Shown in pieces: positions 8,243 to 16,555 of a DNA stretch of 64,000 nt. The stretch's first letter is position 1, and the number at the start of each line of letters is the position of its first letter. The notes beneath the pieces are model-generated. The model was not told the origin of the DNA. It did not search any database and worked only from the letters and a program-made list of their open reading frames with translations. The stretch lies in contig JALHNL010000003.1 in NCBI GenBank assembly GCA_022843545.1, positions 1 through 64,000 on the forward strand, written 5' to 3'. The stretch comes from Phycisphaerales bacterium (GTDB lineage: Bacteria > Planctomycetota > Phycisphaerae > Phycisphaerales > UBA1924). The translations under genes were made by a program, and so were the position numbers.

Positions 8243-8989
8243 TTAGGCGCGACGACGACGGGCCGCCGCCAGGCCGCCCAGGCCCAGGAGCGCCATGGCG
8301 CCGGGGGTGGGGATGAGGTACTGGTTGTAGTTGTCGTAACGCACCTCGTTCAGGCCCGGCACGCCGCCGAAGTTGCCGTCGCCGTGGCCGGGGTTGCCGG
8401 GCAGGCTGTTGATGGACGGCGAAGCGGGGAGCGACTCGTTGGAGGCATAGCCGTCACCGGAGATGTAACCGGCGAACCAGTTCACCTGGGTGGGGCTGCC
8501 CAGCAGGCTGAGCGGGATGGTGATGTCCTGCGCGCCGTTGAAGATCTCGAACTGCAGGTGACCGTCGGTGTTGCCCGCGTTGAGGCGGAAGAGCACCGCG
8601 CCGAAGTTGCCGATCGCCAGGCCGAAGTCGGGGAGCGAGGGCATATCGGGGAAGACGTCGTTGAGTTCGCGGGTGAACTCGCTGACGGCGTAGCGGCCAC
8701 CGTCGGCGCGATCACGCATGTCGGCATCGGCGAACCCGCCGGCCTGGGTGTCGAGCATGATCGCGGCGATGTCGTTCAGACCGCCCGCGGCGGCAAAGCT
8801 GATCTTCAGATCAGCGCCACCGTTGACGACTTCCATCGTGATGGAGCCGCTGCCCAGCGTGCCGCCGAAGCCGCTGCCGCCGCCGTTGCTGTACGTGCGG
8901 GCCACCGGACCGGTCTGGGACGAGCTCAGAGCAGCGTTCGCAGCACCGGCCAGAGCCAGCACCGCACAGATCGACAACACAGCCTTCAT
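8243..8989 (-). CDS. Exported protein with PEP-CTERM-like sorting signal
   Basis: A 248-residue secreted protein of unknown function. It starts with a Sec signal peptide (MKAVLSICAVLALAGAANA) after a GAGGAGAGAG ribosome site; the longer upstream frame is rejected for that reason. The body is Gly/Asn/Asp-rich and predicted beta. The C-terminus carries the tripartite PEP-CTERM-like tail: PTPGA, a hydrophobic stretch LLGLGGLAA and a basic end RRRR, as is frequent in Phycisphaerae. Such proteins are thought to be processed by an exosortase/archaeosortase and exported or wall-anchored. No exosortase gene is in this window. Confidence 0.8.
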   Translation of the reverse strand: MKAVLSICAVLALAGAANAALSSSQTGPVARTYSNGGGSGFGGTLGSGSITMEVVNGGADLKISFAAAGGLNDIAAIMLDTQAGGFADADMRDRADGGRYAVSEFTRELNDVFPDMPSLPDFGLAIGNFGAVLFRLNAGNTDGHLQFEIFNGAQDITIPLSLLGSPTQVNWFAGYISGDGYASNESLPASPSINSLPGNPGHGDGNFGGVPGLNEVRYDNYNQYLIPTPGAMALLGLGGLAAARRRRA

Positions 8990-9157
8990 GGGTCTCTCTC
9001 CTCTTCGATTGAAGCGCACGTGCCGGCGGGGTCGCCGACACGGATCGCCGAGTTCTGGCTGGTCGGCCCCACAGCGGGGAAATCACGCCCAGTCCAACGC
9101 TTACAAAGGTATCACACGACTTGATGCGGGCAACCCGGAACTCTCCGGAGAAGGTGT

Positions 9158-9171
9158 TGTAAACGCTTACA
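9158..9171. promoter_or_regulatory. LacI-family (cre-like) operator candidate
   Basis: TGTAAACGCTTACA matches every fixed position of the classical LacI/CcpA-type consensus TGWAANCGNTNWCA. A second partial copy sharing AACGCTTACA lies 66 bases away at 9096-9105. The pair sits between the divergent PEP-CTERM-like gene and ndk, closer to ndk. The consensus match is seen directly; regulation is inferred. Confidence 0.5.
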
Positions 9172-9276
9172 GGGGGACATCCCTGTCCCGCCCCCCACTC
9201 AGGCACATACCTAAGGCCTTCGACAGCACGCCCCCACCCCCCTACCCTTCGGCCCACTTCTTTCTGGAGACCCCGC

Positions 9277-9747
9277 ATGGAAACCACGCTCATCATCCTG
9301 AAGCCCGACGCCGTTCAGCGCGGGCTCATGGGCCGCATCATCAGCCGCTTTGAGGACAAGGGTCTTCAGGTCGTCGGCTGCAAGCTCATGCAGATCAGCC
9401 AGCAACTGGCCGCCACGCACTACGAGGCGCACACCACCAAGCCCTTCTACCCCGGGCTGGTCAAGTTCATGACCTCCGCCCCGGTGCTGGTGCTGGCCCT
9501 GCGCGGCAACGGCGCCATCACCATCGCCCGCAACATGATGGGCGCGACCTTCGGCTCCAAGGCCAACCCCGGCACCATCCGCGGCGACTTCGGGGTCTCC
9601 AACTCGTTCAACCTCATCCACGGGTCCGATAGCCCCGAGGCCGCCGAGCGCGAACTGAAGCTCTTCTTCGCCCCCGGCGAGGTGCTGACCTTCGGTCGGG
9701 CCATCGAGACCTGGGTGTACGACATGTCGGGCGGCAAGCCGGAGTAA
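9277..9747 (+). CDS. ndk: Nucleoside diphosphate kinase
   Basis: Ndk transfers the gamma phosphate between nucleoside triphosphates and diphosphates through a phospho-histidine. The 156-residue protein shows the family opening TLIILKPDAVQRGLMGRII, the nucleotide-site segment ARNMMGATFG-x-A-NPGTIRGDFG and the active-site His at about residue 115 in NLIHGSDS, followed by SPEAAERELKLFF. The length is slightly above the common 140-150. ATG start after CTGGAGA. Its own terminator follows. Confidence 0.97.
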   Translation: METTLIILKPDAVQRGLMGRIISRFEDKGLQVVGCKLMQISQQLAATHYEAHTTKPFYPGLVKFMTSAPVLVLALRGNGAITIARNMMGATFGSKANPGTIRGDFGVSNSFNLIHGSDSPEAAERELKLFFAPGEVLTFGRAIETWVYDMSGGKPE

Positions 9748-9777
9748 GCCGGCCTTGCGCTCAGTCTGAATTTCCCT

Positions 9778-9812
9778 CCCGGGCCGGCCCAGCGCCGGCC
9801 CGGGGCGTTTTT
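9778..9812 (+). terminator. Intrinsic terminator of ndk
   Basis: A perfect 11-bp stem (CCCGGGCCGGC with GCCGGCCCGGG, 5-nt loop) is followed after GCG by TTTTT, about 30 bases past the ndk stop codon. Confidence 0.88.
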
Positions 9813-9855
9813 GGGGGCCCGCGCCTGCGTCGCCGGTTCACTACACTGCGTGCCC

Positions 9856-11388
9856 ATGAGTTCGCCGTTCCTCGTCGTTGAGCACGTCTCCAAGCGCTTC
9901 GGGCCCACGCAGGCCCTCAGCGACGTGAGCGTGACCATGATGGCGGGCGAGGTTCACGCGCTGATGGGCGAGAACGGCGCGGGCAAGAGCACGCTGGGCA
10001 AGGCCATCGCGGGGCTCCACGCCCCGGACACCGGGCGGATCGTGGTGGGCGGGCGCGAACTGGCGAAGGGCTCGGTCCACGACGCGTACGACGCGGGCGT
10101 CCGCATCGTCCACCAGGAACTGGCGCAGTGCCCCAACCTCACCGTCGCCGAGAACCTGTGCCTGCACGCCCTGCCCACGCGCGGCGGGCTGCTTGACCGG
10201 CGGGCGATGAACGAACGGGCGGCGCGGCTGCTGAAAGACCTGGCCCCCGAGATCCGCGTGGACGCGCCGCTGGGCACGCTGGCGCCGGGTCGCCGGCAGA
10301 TCGTGCAGATCGCCAGCGCGCTGGACGACCGCGGAGGGGCAGACGGCGCGGGGCGGGCCAAGATCATCGTGTTCGACGAGCCGACGAGCTCGCTGTCGGT
10401 GAGCGAGGCCGACCGGCTGATCAAGATCATCCGCGGTCTGGCTGCGCAGGGCATCCTGTGCATCTACGTGAGCCACCGCATGGGCGAGATCTTCGCGGCG
10501 TGCGACCGGGTGACCGTGCTGCGCGACGGCAAGTTCGTCGCGACCAGCGTGATCAAGGACATCAACGAGTCGGTGCTGGTGTCGCAGATGATCGGGCGGA
10601 CGATCGACCCCGCGTCGCGCGTGCAGAGGCCCGCGCTGAACGCCGGCGCCGCCCCGATGCTGCAGGTGCGCGGGCTGGCGTCTCCCAAGCGGCTGTCGGG
10701 CGTGTCGCTGAGCGTGCGCCCGGGCGAGATCCTGGGCGTGGGCGGGCTGGTGGGCTCGGGGCGGTCGGAACTGCTCGACGCGGTCTTCGGGCTTGATCCG
10801 CGGGCCACCGGCGAGGTGCTAGTGGGCGGCGAGGCCATCCCGCCGCGAAGCCCGCGGGCCGCGATCCGCGCCGGCGTGGGCTACGTGCCCGAAGATCGGC
10901 GGCTGCAGGGTCTGTTCTTCCAGCTCGGCTGCGACGAGAACATCGTCATGCCGTTCATGGGTCTGCTGGCCCGCGTGGGCTTCCGCGGGTTCGGGGGCGA
11001 GCGTTCGCTGGTGAGCGAGCGACTGTCGCGCTTCCGCGTCAAGACCGCCAGCCCGGCCGCGCCGCCGGGGTCGCTCTCGGGCGGCAACCAGCAGAAGCTG
11101 CTCATCGCGCGGTGGATGGACAAGCGCACGCGGGTTCTGCTGCTGGACGAGCCCACGCGGGGCATCGACGTGGGCACCAAGAGCGAGATCTACCGCCTGG
11201 TGCGCGAAGCGGCGGACGCGGGTCTGGCCGTGCTGCTGGTCTCGAGCGAGATGCCCGAACTGCTGGCGCTCTCGGACCGGATCGTCGTGATGTGCGAGGG
11301 CGAACTCACGGGCGAACTGACGGGCGAGGCCATGACGCAGGAGAACATCCTGCGCCTCGCCACGCTCAAGCACAGCGCGAGCGCCTGA
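9856..11388 (+). CDS. Sugar-type ABC transporter ATP-binding protein (RbsA/MglA-like, two nucleotide-binding domains)
   Basis: A 510-residue duplicated ABC ATPase of the carbohydrate-uptake CUT2 family. NBD1 has Walker A GENGAGKST, a degenerate signature LAPGRRQIVQIASAL as is usual for RbsA, Walker B IIVFDEPTSSLS and SHRMGEIF. NBD2 has VGGLVGSGRSELLDAVFG, the signature LSGGNQQKLLIARWM and Walker B VLLLDEPTRGIDVG. CUT2 ATPases work with RbsC-like permeases and a binding protein, but none lies next to it, so it may be an orphan or serve permeases elsewhere. The ATG at 9856 is preferred to the GTG-type extension because the family begins with the strand FLVVEHVSKRFG. Confidence 0.9.
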   Translation: MSSPFLVVEHVSKRFGPTQALSDVSVTMMAGEVHALMGENGAGKSTLGKAIAGLHAPDTGRIVVGGRELAKGSVHDAYDAGVRIVHQELAQCPNLTVAENLCLHALPTRGGLLDRRAMNERAARLLKDLAPEIRVDAPLGTLAPGRRQIVQIASALDDRGGADGAGRAKIIVFDEPTSSLSVSEADRLIKIIRGLAAQGILCIYVSHRMGEIFAACDRVTVLRDGKFVATSVIKDINESVLVSQMIGRTIDPASRVQRPALNAGAAPMLQVRGLASPKRLSGVSLSVRPGEILGVGGLVGSGRSELLDAVFGLDPRATGEVLVGGEAIPPRSPRAAIRAGVGYVPEDRRLQGLFFQLGCDENIVMPFMGLLARVGFRGFGGERSLVSERLSRFRVKTASPAAPPGSLSGGNQQKLLIARWMDKRTRVLLLDEPTRGIDVGTKSEIYRLVREAADAGLAVLLVSSEMPELLALSDRIVVMCEGELTGELTGEAMTQENILRLATLKHSASA

Positions 11389-11409
11389 CGCGGATTCCAA
11401 GGAGCACCG

Positions 11410-12057
11410 ATGTTCTCAGGGCACCGCCCGCTGTATGACCTCCTTTTCGGCGACGTTCCCATGGACCGCTGGCCGCCCGACGACCGGCGCACAGGCCCGG
11501 TGTGGGACGAGTTCCTCGACGCGCGCCGGCGCTGGGCGCAGGGTGACCAGTTCGGCGCCACCACGCTGTGGAAGCACGTCGCCGCGATGAAGGACATCGA
11601 GGCCCGGCACATCGCGCAGGCGTGGAACTGCCTGCGCCTGGCGGGCGTGGAGCCGCCGCCCGCCGAGGCCCGGCGGCTCCTGGGCGTGGTGCTGGAGGTG
11701 CCGGTGAACCCGGCGCTGGACATCCTGGCGTGCTACGAGGACGGCAGCGCGTACTACCTGAACCACGCGGGGCGGGCGGTCATCTGGTCGCGCCCCGACG
11801 CGCGGCTGGATCCGGCGATCGCGGCGGTGATGGCGGCGGCACGCGAGGTCGTGGCCAAGACCGGGCCCTGGGGCAAGCCCCGCCTTGACCTGCCGCCCAC
11901 GGGGCACGCCCGGGTGAACATGATCACCCCCGGCGGTCTGCACTTCGGGCAGGCTCCGTCGGACGCGCTCTTCAAGGACCCCATGGGCGGCCCGCTGCTG
12001 GCGGCGGGTGCGGCGCTGATGCAGGGGATGATCGCGATCGACACCGCAAAAGAGTGA
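11410..12057 (+). CDS. Protein of unknown function
   Basis: A 215-residue soluble protein that I cannot assign. It has no signal peptide or membrane segment. It begins with an aromatic-rich stretch (GHRPLYDLLFGDVPMDRWPPDD), has a central helical part (ATTLWKHVAAMKDIEARHIAQAW) and an ordered beta/alpha middle (LACYEDGSAYYLNHAGRAV). An ATG follows AAGGAGCACCG, 21 bases after the ABC ATPase stop, so both may form one transcript. Composition and codon use match the neighbours, which supports a real gene. Confidence 0.7.
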   Translation: MFSGHRPLYDLLFGDVPMDRWPPDDRRTGPVWDEFLDARRRWAQGDQFGATTLWKHVAAMKDIEARHIAQAWNCLRLAGVEPPPAEARRLLGVVLEVPVNPALDILACYEDGSAYYLNHAGRAVIWSRPDARLDPAIAAVMAAAREVVAKTGPWGKPRLDLPPTGHARVNMITPGGLHFGQAPSDALFKDPMGGPLLAAGAALMQGMIAIDTAKE

Positions 12058-12203
12058 TCTTGAGCGCTTCAGTCGTGGCCGGGTTGGTCCGATCACTGTC
12101 TCGTGACCCGGCTCCGCTCGCAGGAATGACGCCGCCGTGATCCGCGCATGTGCGCGGGCGCGGCGGCTTGTCATTCGGGGCCGTGATTCGAGGAGAGACG
12201 CCC

Positions 12204-12455
12204 ATGACCGCCGCGCTCCCGACCGCCACGCTCCGCTACAGCCTTGAGCAGGACGCCGACCTTCGAACGGGTTGGCTGGTCGACCGGGCCCCCACCGGAG
12301 TCGCCTTTCTGACCAGCGAAGAGCCGCCCTGCCTGGGCGCGGTGCTCCACGCGCACACCGACGGCGCGGGCCCGATGCCCGCGCTGGTGCGGCGCGTGGT
12401 CCGCCTCTCGGGCGGGCTGGTGCTGGTGGCGGCGACGTTCGCGTCGTCGTTCTGA
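12204..12455 (+). CDS. Small PilZ-like domain protein (tentative)
   Basis: An 83-residue protein starting at an ATG behind GAGGAGAGACGCCC. The pattern GWLVDRAPTGVAFLTSEEPP followed by LGAVLHAHT and VRRVVRLSGGLVLVAATF resembles the beta-barrel core of PilZ-type domains (a D-x-S/A-x-x-G turn after a strand), but the usual RxxxR c-di-GMP motif is not evident. It is short for a complete PilZ domain, so the assignment is weak. Confidence 0.45.
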   Translation: MTAALPTATLRYSLEQDADLRTGWLVDRAPTGVAFLTSEEPPCLGAVLHAHTDGAGPMPALVRRVVRLSGGLVLVAATFASSF

Positions 12456-12478
12456 GCCGGGGCGAGACCCCCGACGGG

Positions 12479-15304
12479 TCAACGCTGCGTGTTCTTCATG
12501 TCGTTGGTTTCGAGCGCCCGGAAGGGGCTGACGCGCTGCTGCAGGCGGATGACGTTGCGCTCCAGGATCTGGCGGTCGAACGCGTTGATCGTGTTGTCCG
12601 CGTTCATGTCGGCCTCGCCCACGTACGCCGGGTTGCTGCTGGGCGTGTTCTCGGGGATGAGCTGGATCGCGTACAGATCGTCGAGGGAGAGGATGCCGTC
12701 GCGGTTGACGTCGCCCGACCCCAGCGTGATCGTGATGTTCTCGTAGCGCGTGATCGCGACGTTGCCCGACTCTTCGAAGGCGACGGTGGTGATGCTGTTG
12801 GCGCCCGGCGGGAGCGAGCCCAGGTTGCGGCGCCATTCATAGCGGTCAAACTGATACGCCTGGTTGGACGTGTTGACGAGCGACAGCACGTTGGCCCCCA
12901 CCGGCACGTTGGCCAGGATGTGGACGCGGTTGGTCGTGCGGTCGTTGGCGATCACCCGCCACTCCACCGAGCCGCTGCTGGCGATCGGCGTGGTCAGCAG
13001 GGTGGTCGAGGGCGGCAGGCGATCGACGTAGATCGGCAGACGGAAGTCGGTGAGGATCGGCAGCCCGCCGTCGGTGCGACGGCGATAGGCGTAGGCGGTG
13101 ACGTAGTTGTCGCCCTCGGGGAGCAGGGCGGTATTCACGACCTGGCGGTAGATGCCCGCGTTGTTGTTGCCGCTGGGCCCGCTGATGGGGCTGAACTGGG
13201 TGAGGAAGGTCTCGAAGCCGGCGTCGAGCGTGGCTCCGGGCGGCTGCAGGTCCACCGATCCGTTGCCGTTGTAGTCGACGTAGCCCTGGTTGACCTTGAA
13301 GACCGCGAAGTCGTCGAACGCGCTGTCGAGCGGGTCGGTCTTGGTGGTGTCGAGGCGAATCTCGAAGGTGTTCGTGGTGACGATGGGCAGGGCGGTGTTG
13401 CGCCGGCGCCAAGCGGGCACGTCGACGCCGTCGGCGGGGATATTGACGGGGGTGACGCGGGCGCTGGAGCCGTCGATGTTGAAGACCCGCAGCGTGCCCG
13501 AAGGGGCGGCGGGGCCGTACACGACGTAGCCGCGGTGGTGCTGGAAGTTGTTGACGTTGGTGTTGTTGGGGATGTTGATGGTGATGCGGCGATTGGCATC
13601 AACCACCACCACGTCCTGGATCACGTTCGTGGGGTCCACCACCGCGTCGGTGGCGGTGCCCGAGAGCTCGCGCAGGCGGGTGCCGGGGGCGAAGTCGGTG
13701 AGGATGTTGCGGGTCTGGAAGCCCGCGTCGTAGCGGTCATTGACGGCGACGACGACGTTGGACTTGTCGACCCCGATGGTGCGCTCGAAGACGAGCACGT
13801 CGGCCTGCGAGGTGTTCTGCGGGTCGGTGCCGTTGCGGACCTGCATGAATCCGCGGGCGTAGCCGTTGACGAGTTTGACGACGCGCCGCAGGTGCGGGTC
13901 GATGTCGCCCAGGGCGGTCGGGTTGCCCTCGCGCGGCCAGAAGCCACGATTGGTGAACCGGGTGTGCATCTCGCGCCCGTTGAAGTAGATCATCGGCACG
14001 CCCGTGCGGAACAGGACGTAGACGTTCTGCGGCATGGCGTAGTTGGAAGCGCCCGGGAGCGACGGGGCCGCCGAGCCGCTGCCCGCACTGCCGTTGTCAT
14101 GGCTGAAGACGTGGTGGACGCCCTGATCGCCGTCCTGCAGCCCGTCGTTGGTGAGGTCGATGGAGGCGCCGGTGGCGTTGCTCCAGGAACCGAAGCCGCG
14201 CTGGTTCATGACATCGCGCAGGGCGCCGGCCTCGTTGAGGTCCAGGGCGTCGCGGTTGCCGAAGCCGTCGCGGCGGATGTAGGTCTGCACGAACGAGTTG
14301 CTCTCGACGCTCTCGCCGAAGGAGAAGGCGGTGCCCTTGCTCCCGTTGGGGAAGGTGCGCCGGTTGAACATGATCGGGTCGAAGTAGTTGTTCCAGAACC
14401 ACTGCGGGATGTGCTTGGCGGCATCGAGGCGGAAGCCGTCGACCTTGAACTCGTCGAGCTGCCACTGCGCAAACCGATTGAGCAGGCCCGTGGCGTTCTC
14501 CACCCGCGCGTCACCCGCCATGGGGTTGGCGGTGTTGAACGGATGGATGGTCCACGACTGCCCGTCGCCCGTGGGGGCCGGGTTCGTGAACGTGATGGGC
14601 GTGAGCGCGGTGTCGGGATAGAACCGCGCGTTGTTGGGGTCCGGACGATTGCGGACGTTGCCCGGGGGGATGTTCTGCGCGTTGGTTGCGACGGGGTGGC
14701 GGATGTAGTTGTAGTTCTTTTCCTGCGCGATGTCGATCAGCCCGACCAGGTCGCCCTGGAAGAGGTTGTAGTTGGCGTTGCTCGGATTGGTGGACTGGGT
14801 CGTCCCGTCGTGGAAGTCGCCCCAGAAGTCGGGGCCCGAGCCGGGGAAGTAGAACCCGGGCCAGCCGCCGTCGGCGATGAACTGCGCGTCGCTGGTGCGC
14901 CCGCCGTTGTGGTTGACCACCAGGTCGATGAACAGGGCCTGGTCGGCGTTCTTGAGCTCGCCGATCATGGCGCGGTAGAAGTTCTCGGTGCCGTAGGTGG
15001 TGGGCGATCCGGGGGTGCCCAGGTCAAAGCGGTCGAAGGGGTCATAGCCCGGGGAGCCGAAGCTGGCCTTGCTGGGCGGGGGGAGCCAAAGCCCGTTGTA
15101 CCCGCTCACGAACAGGTCGGGCGCTCGATGCTCGAGCACGTACCACGAGTTCTCGAACCAGTGCAGCAGCACCGGCTGGGCCCGCTGCGGGTCGGTGGTC
15201 TGCGCAAGCGCCGGCGAACACGCCAGTGCGGCGCAGGAGCCGGCCAGGGCGATGAGCGTGGAACGAAGAGAGCGAGAGCGCAGGCGCGCGGCGGAACACA
15301 GCAT
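12479..15304 (-). CDS. Secreted GH13 alpha-amylase with dockerin-like C-terminus
   Basis: A 941-residue exported glycoside hydrolase. The ATG at 15304 gives a Sec signal (arginine-rich start, then LIALAGSCAALACSPALA); the longer frame upstream is rejected. The GH13 barrel shows region I DLVVNH, region II GFRLDAAKH with the nucleophile Asp (about residue 293), region III FSFGESVES with the acid/base Glu (about 331) and region IV VFSHDNGS with the third carboxylate (about 403). After the catalytic part, about 400 residues of beta-rich modules follow, then two calcium-loop repeats GDVNRDGILSLDDLY and ADMNADNTINAFDR as in type I dockerins. It would hydrolyse alpha-1,4-glucans outside the cell. 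A convergent small gene lies 23 bases away. Confidence 0.9.
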   Translation of the reverse strand: MLCSAARLRSRSLRSTLIALAGSCAALACSPALAQTTDPQRAQPVLLHWFENSWYVLEHRAPDLFVSGYNGLWLPPPSKASFGSPGYDPFDRFDLGTPGSPTTYGTENFYRAMIGELKNADQALFIDLVVNHNGGRTSDAQFIADGGWPGFYFPGSGPDFWGDFHDGTTQSTNPSNANYNLFQGDLVGLIDIAQEKNYNYIRHPVATNAQNIPPGNVRNRPDPNNARFYPDTALTPITFTNPAPTGDGQSWTIHPFNTANPMAGDARVENATGLLNRFAQWQLDEFKVDGFRLDAAKHIPQWFWNNYFDPIMFNRRTFPNGSKGTAFSFGESVESNSFVQTYIRRDGFGNRDALDLNEAGALRDVMNQRGFGSWSNATGASIDLTNDGLQDGDQGVHHVFSHDNGSAGSGSAAPSLPGASNYAMPQNVYVLFRTGVPMIYFNGREMHTRFTNRGFWPREGNPTALGDIDPHLRRVVKLVNGYARGFMQVRNGTDPQNTSQADVLVFERTIGVDKSNVVVAVNDRYDAGFQTRNILTDFAPGTRLRELSGTATDAVVDPTNVIQDVVVVDANRRITINIPNNTNVNNFQHHRGYVVYGPAAPSGTLRVFNIDGSSARVTPVNIPADGVDVPAWRRRNTALPIVTTNTFEIRLDTTKTDPLDSAFDDFAVFKVNQGYVDYNGNGSVDLQPPGATLDAGFETFLTQFSPISGPSGNNNAGIYRQVVNTALLPEGDNYVTAYAYRRRTDGGLPILTDFRLPIYVDRLPPSTTLLTTPIASSGSVEWRVIANDRTTNRVHILANVPVGANVLSLVNTSNQAYQFDRYEWRRNLGSLPPGANSITTVAFEESGNVAITRYENITITLGSGDVNRDGILSLDDLYAIQLIPENTPSSNPAYVGEADMNADNTINAFDRQILERNVIRLQQRVSPFRALETNDMKNTQR

Positions 15305-15451
15305 GCCGATCTCCGAAGGCGATAGTGCGCCGACGATGGGAACGAACACCGATACGGACGACCCCCCGAATGGGTTCCCCAAAGGTACAAGCGCAACCGG
15401 AACCCGACCACCCCAAACTGACCGCTTTCGCACCCTCCCCGCCCCCACCAT

Positions 15452-16555
15452 TCACAGCGGGGAGAGGCCCTGGACCACGTTCTGGCGTGATCCGGTCTGG
15501 ACCACCGAGGTGACGAAGGCCCGATACTCCGCGGCGGCCTTGCCCAGATCCGCGCCGAAGTAGGCCTGGAACACCAGCCCGCTGTTGCGCGAGAGCCCCC
15601 CGGCGGGCGGGCGGACCCCCTGGGCGGACAACTCCGCGGCGACGGTCCGGGACAGGTGACCCGTGGCGGCGTCCCGGAGGAGGCGTTCGAGCCCTTCGCG
15701 ATACCGCCCGTCCGCGCCCTCGCGCAGGAAGTGGACCAGCGACCAGACCTGGGCGTAGTACGTGAGGGCCTCGGTTCCGTTGCCGTGTTCGACGAGCTGG
15801 TTGGGCGAAGAGTTCAGCAGGTCGGGGAGCGAGAGCAACTGGCGGTTGGCCGCGGCCCGTCGCAACTGGTCGAAGCGCTCGATGTTCGCCCAGCCGGCGA
15901 AGGTGACGCTGTACCCGGACCAGCGGTGCCCCTCCATGTACGACGCGATGCCCTCCTCCAGCCACACCGGCAAGGGCTCGGCGAACGTCCGCTGCGTGTA
16001 CTGGTGCCAGCCTTCGTGGCTCGCCAGGCTCATCGTGTCAGTGGAGCCGATGTCAAACAGGTACGCCCGCCCGGCGTAGGTCATGCCGCCGCGGGTGATC
16101 GCGTTCACCGCGGCCTGCGCCTTGGAGCCCAGCATCGACAGCACCAGCCGCCGCCACTCCTGCCGCCCGGACATGACGAACATCTCCAGCCGGTCCGGGG
16201 GCTGGGGCAGATCGCCCAGGGCGCGGGTGTAGTGATCGGCCGCCGCCTCCATGAAGCCCGGCAAACGCTGCGCGATGAGCGGATCACGCTCGGTGATGTA
16301 GATCACGAAGCGGTCGGTGGTGACCGCCTGACCGGTGGATGAACCGAACGACCAGGGCTGCACCGAGCGGATGACCCCGCCCGACTCGATGGTCCGCGCC
16401 ACCCCGGCGTCGGCGGAGGTGGTGGTGACAGAGAGCGCCGGCGACGACGACGATTGCCCGGTCGAATCGCCCGACCCGCCGGACTGGCAACCGGCAAGCA
16501 GAAGGGGAGACCCCACCGCCAGAGCCGCGATCAACCGACGGGCGCGCGTGCTCAC
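15452..16555 (-). CDS. Lipoprotein with gluzincin-type (HExxH) peptidase motif
   Basis: A 367-residue protein with a lipobox signal (ALAVGSPLLLAGC), so it is probably anchored to a membrane on the outer face. The segment SHEGWHQYTQ gives HExxH and is followed after about 15 residues by WLEEGIASYMEG, whose Glu is the expected third zinc ligand: the arrangement of gluzincin families such as the DUF1570/MA-like peptidases. The substrate is unknown. The GTG start overlaps the valS stop codon by 4 bases, which implies translational coupling to valS. Confidence 0.75.
   Translation of the reverse strand: MSTRARRLIAALAVGSPLLLAGCQSGGSGDSTGQSSSSPALSVTTTSADAGVARTIESGGVIRSVQPWSFGSSTGQAVTTDRFVIYITERDPLIAQRLPGFMEAAADHYTRALGDLPQPPDRLEMFVMSGRQEWRRLVLSMLGSKAQAAVNAITRGGMTYAGRAYLFDIGSTDTMSLASHEGWHQYTQRTFAEPLPVWLEEGIASYMEGHRWSGYSVTFAGWANIERFDQLRRAAANRQLLSLPDLLNSSPNQLVEHGNGTEALTYYAQVWSLVHFLREGADGRYREGLERLLRDAATGHLSRTVAAELSAQGVRPPAGGLSRNSGLVFQAYFGADLGKAAAEYRAFVTSVVQTGSRQNVVQGLSPL

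Noticed and set aside
9172-9182. The 12-mer ACAGGGGGACAT shared with the nos promoter region (41748-41759)
   Set aside because: It is too short and GC-rich to call a shared element, and the flanking sequences differ.
12272-15325. A 1017-residue plus-strand open frame over the amylase gene
   Set aside because: It is the antisense shadow of a clear GH13 enzyme and consists of Asp/Val/Arg/Gly-biased sequence.
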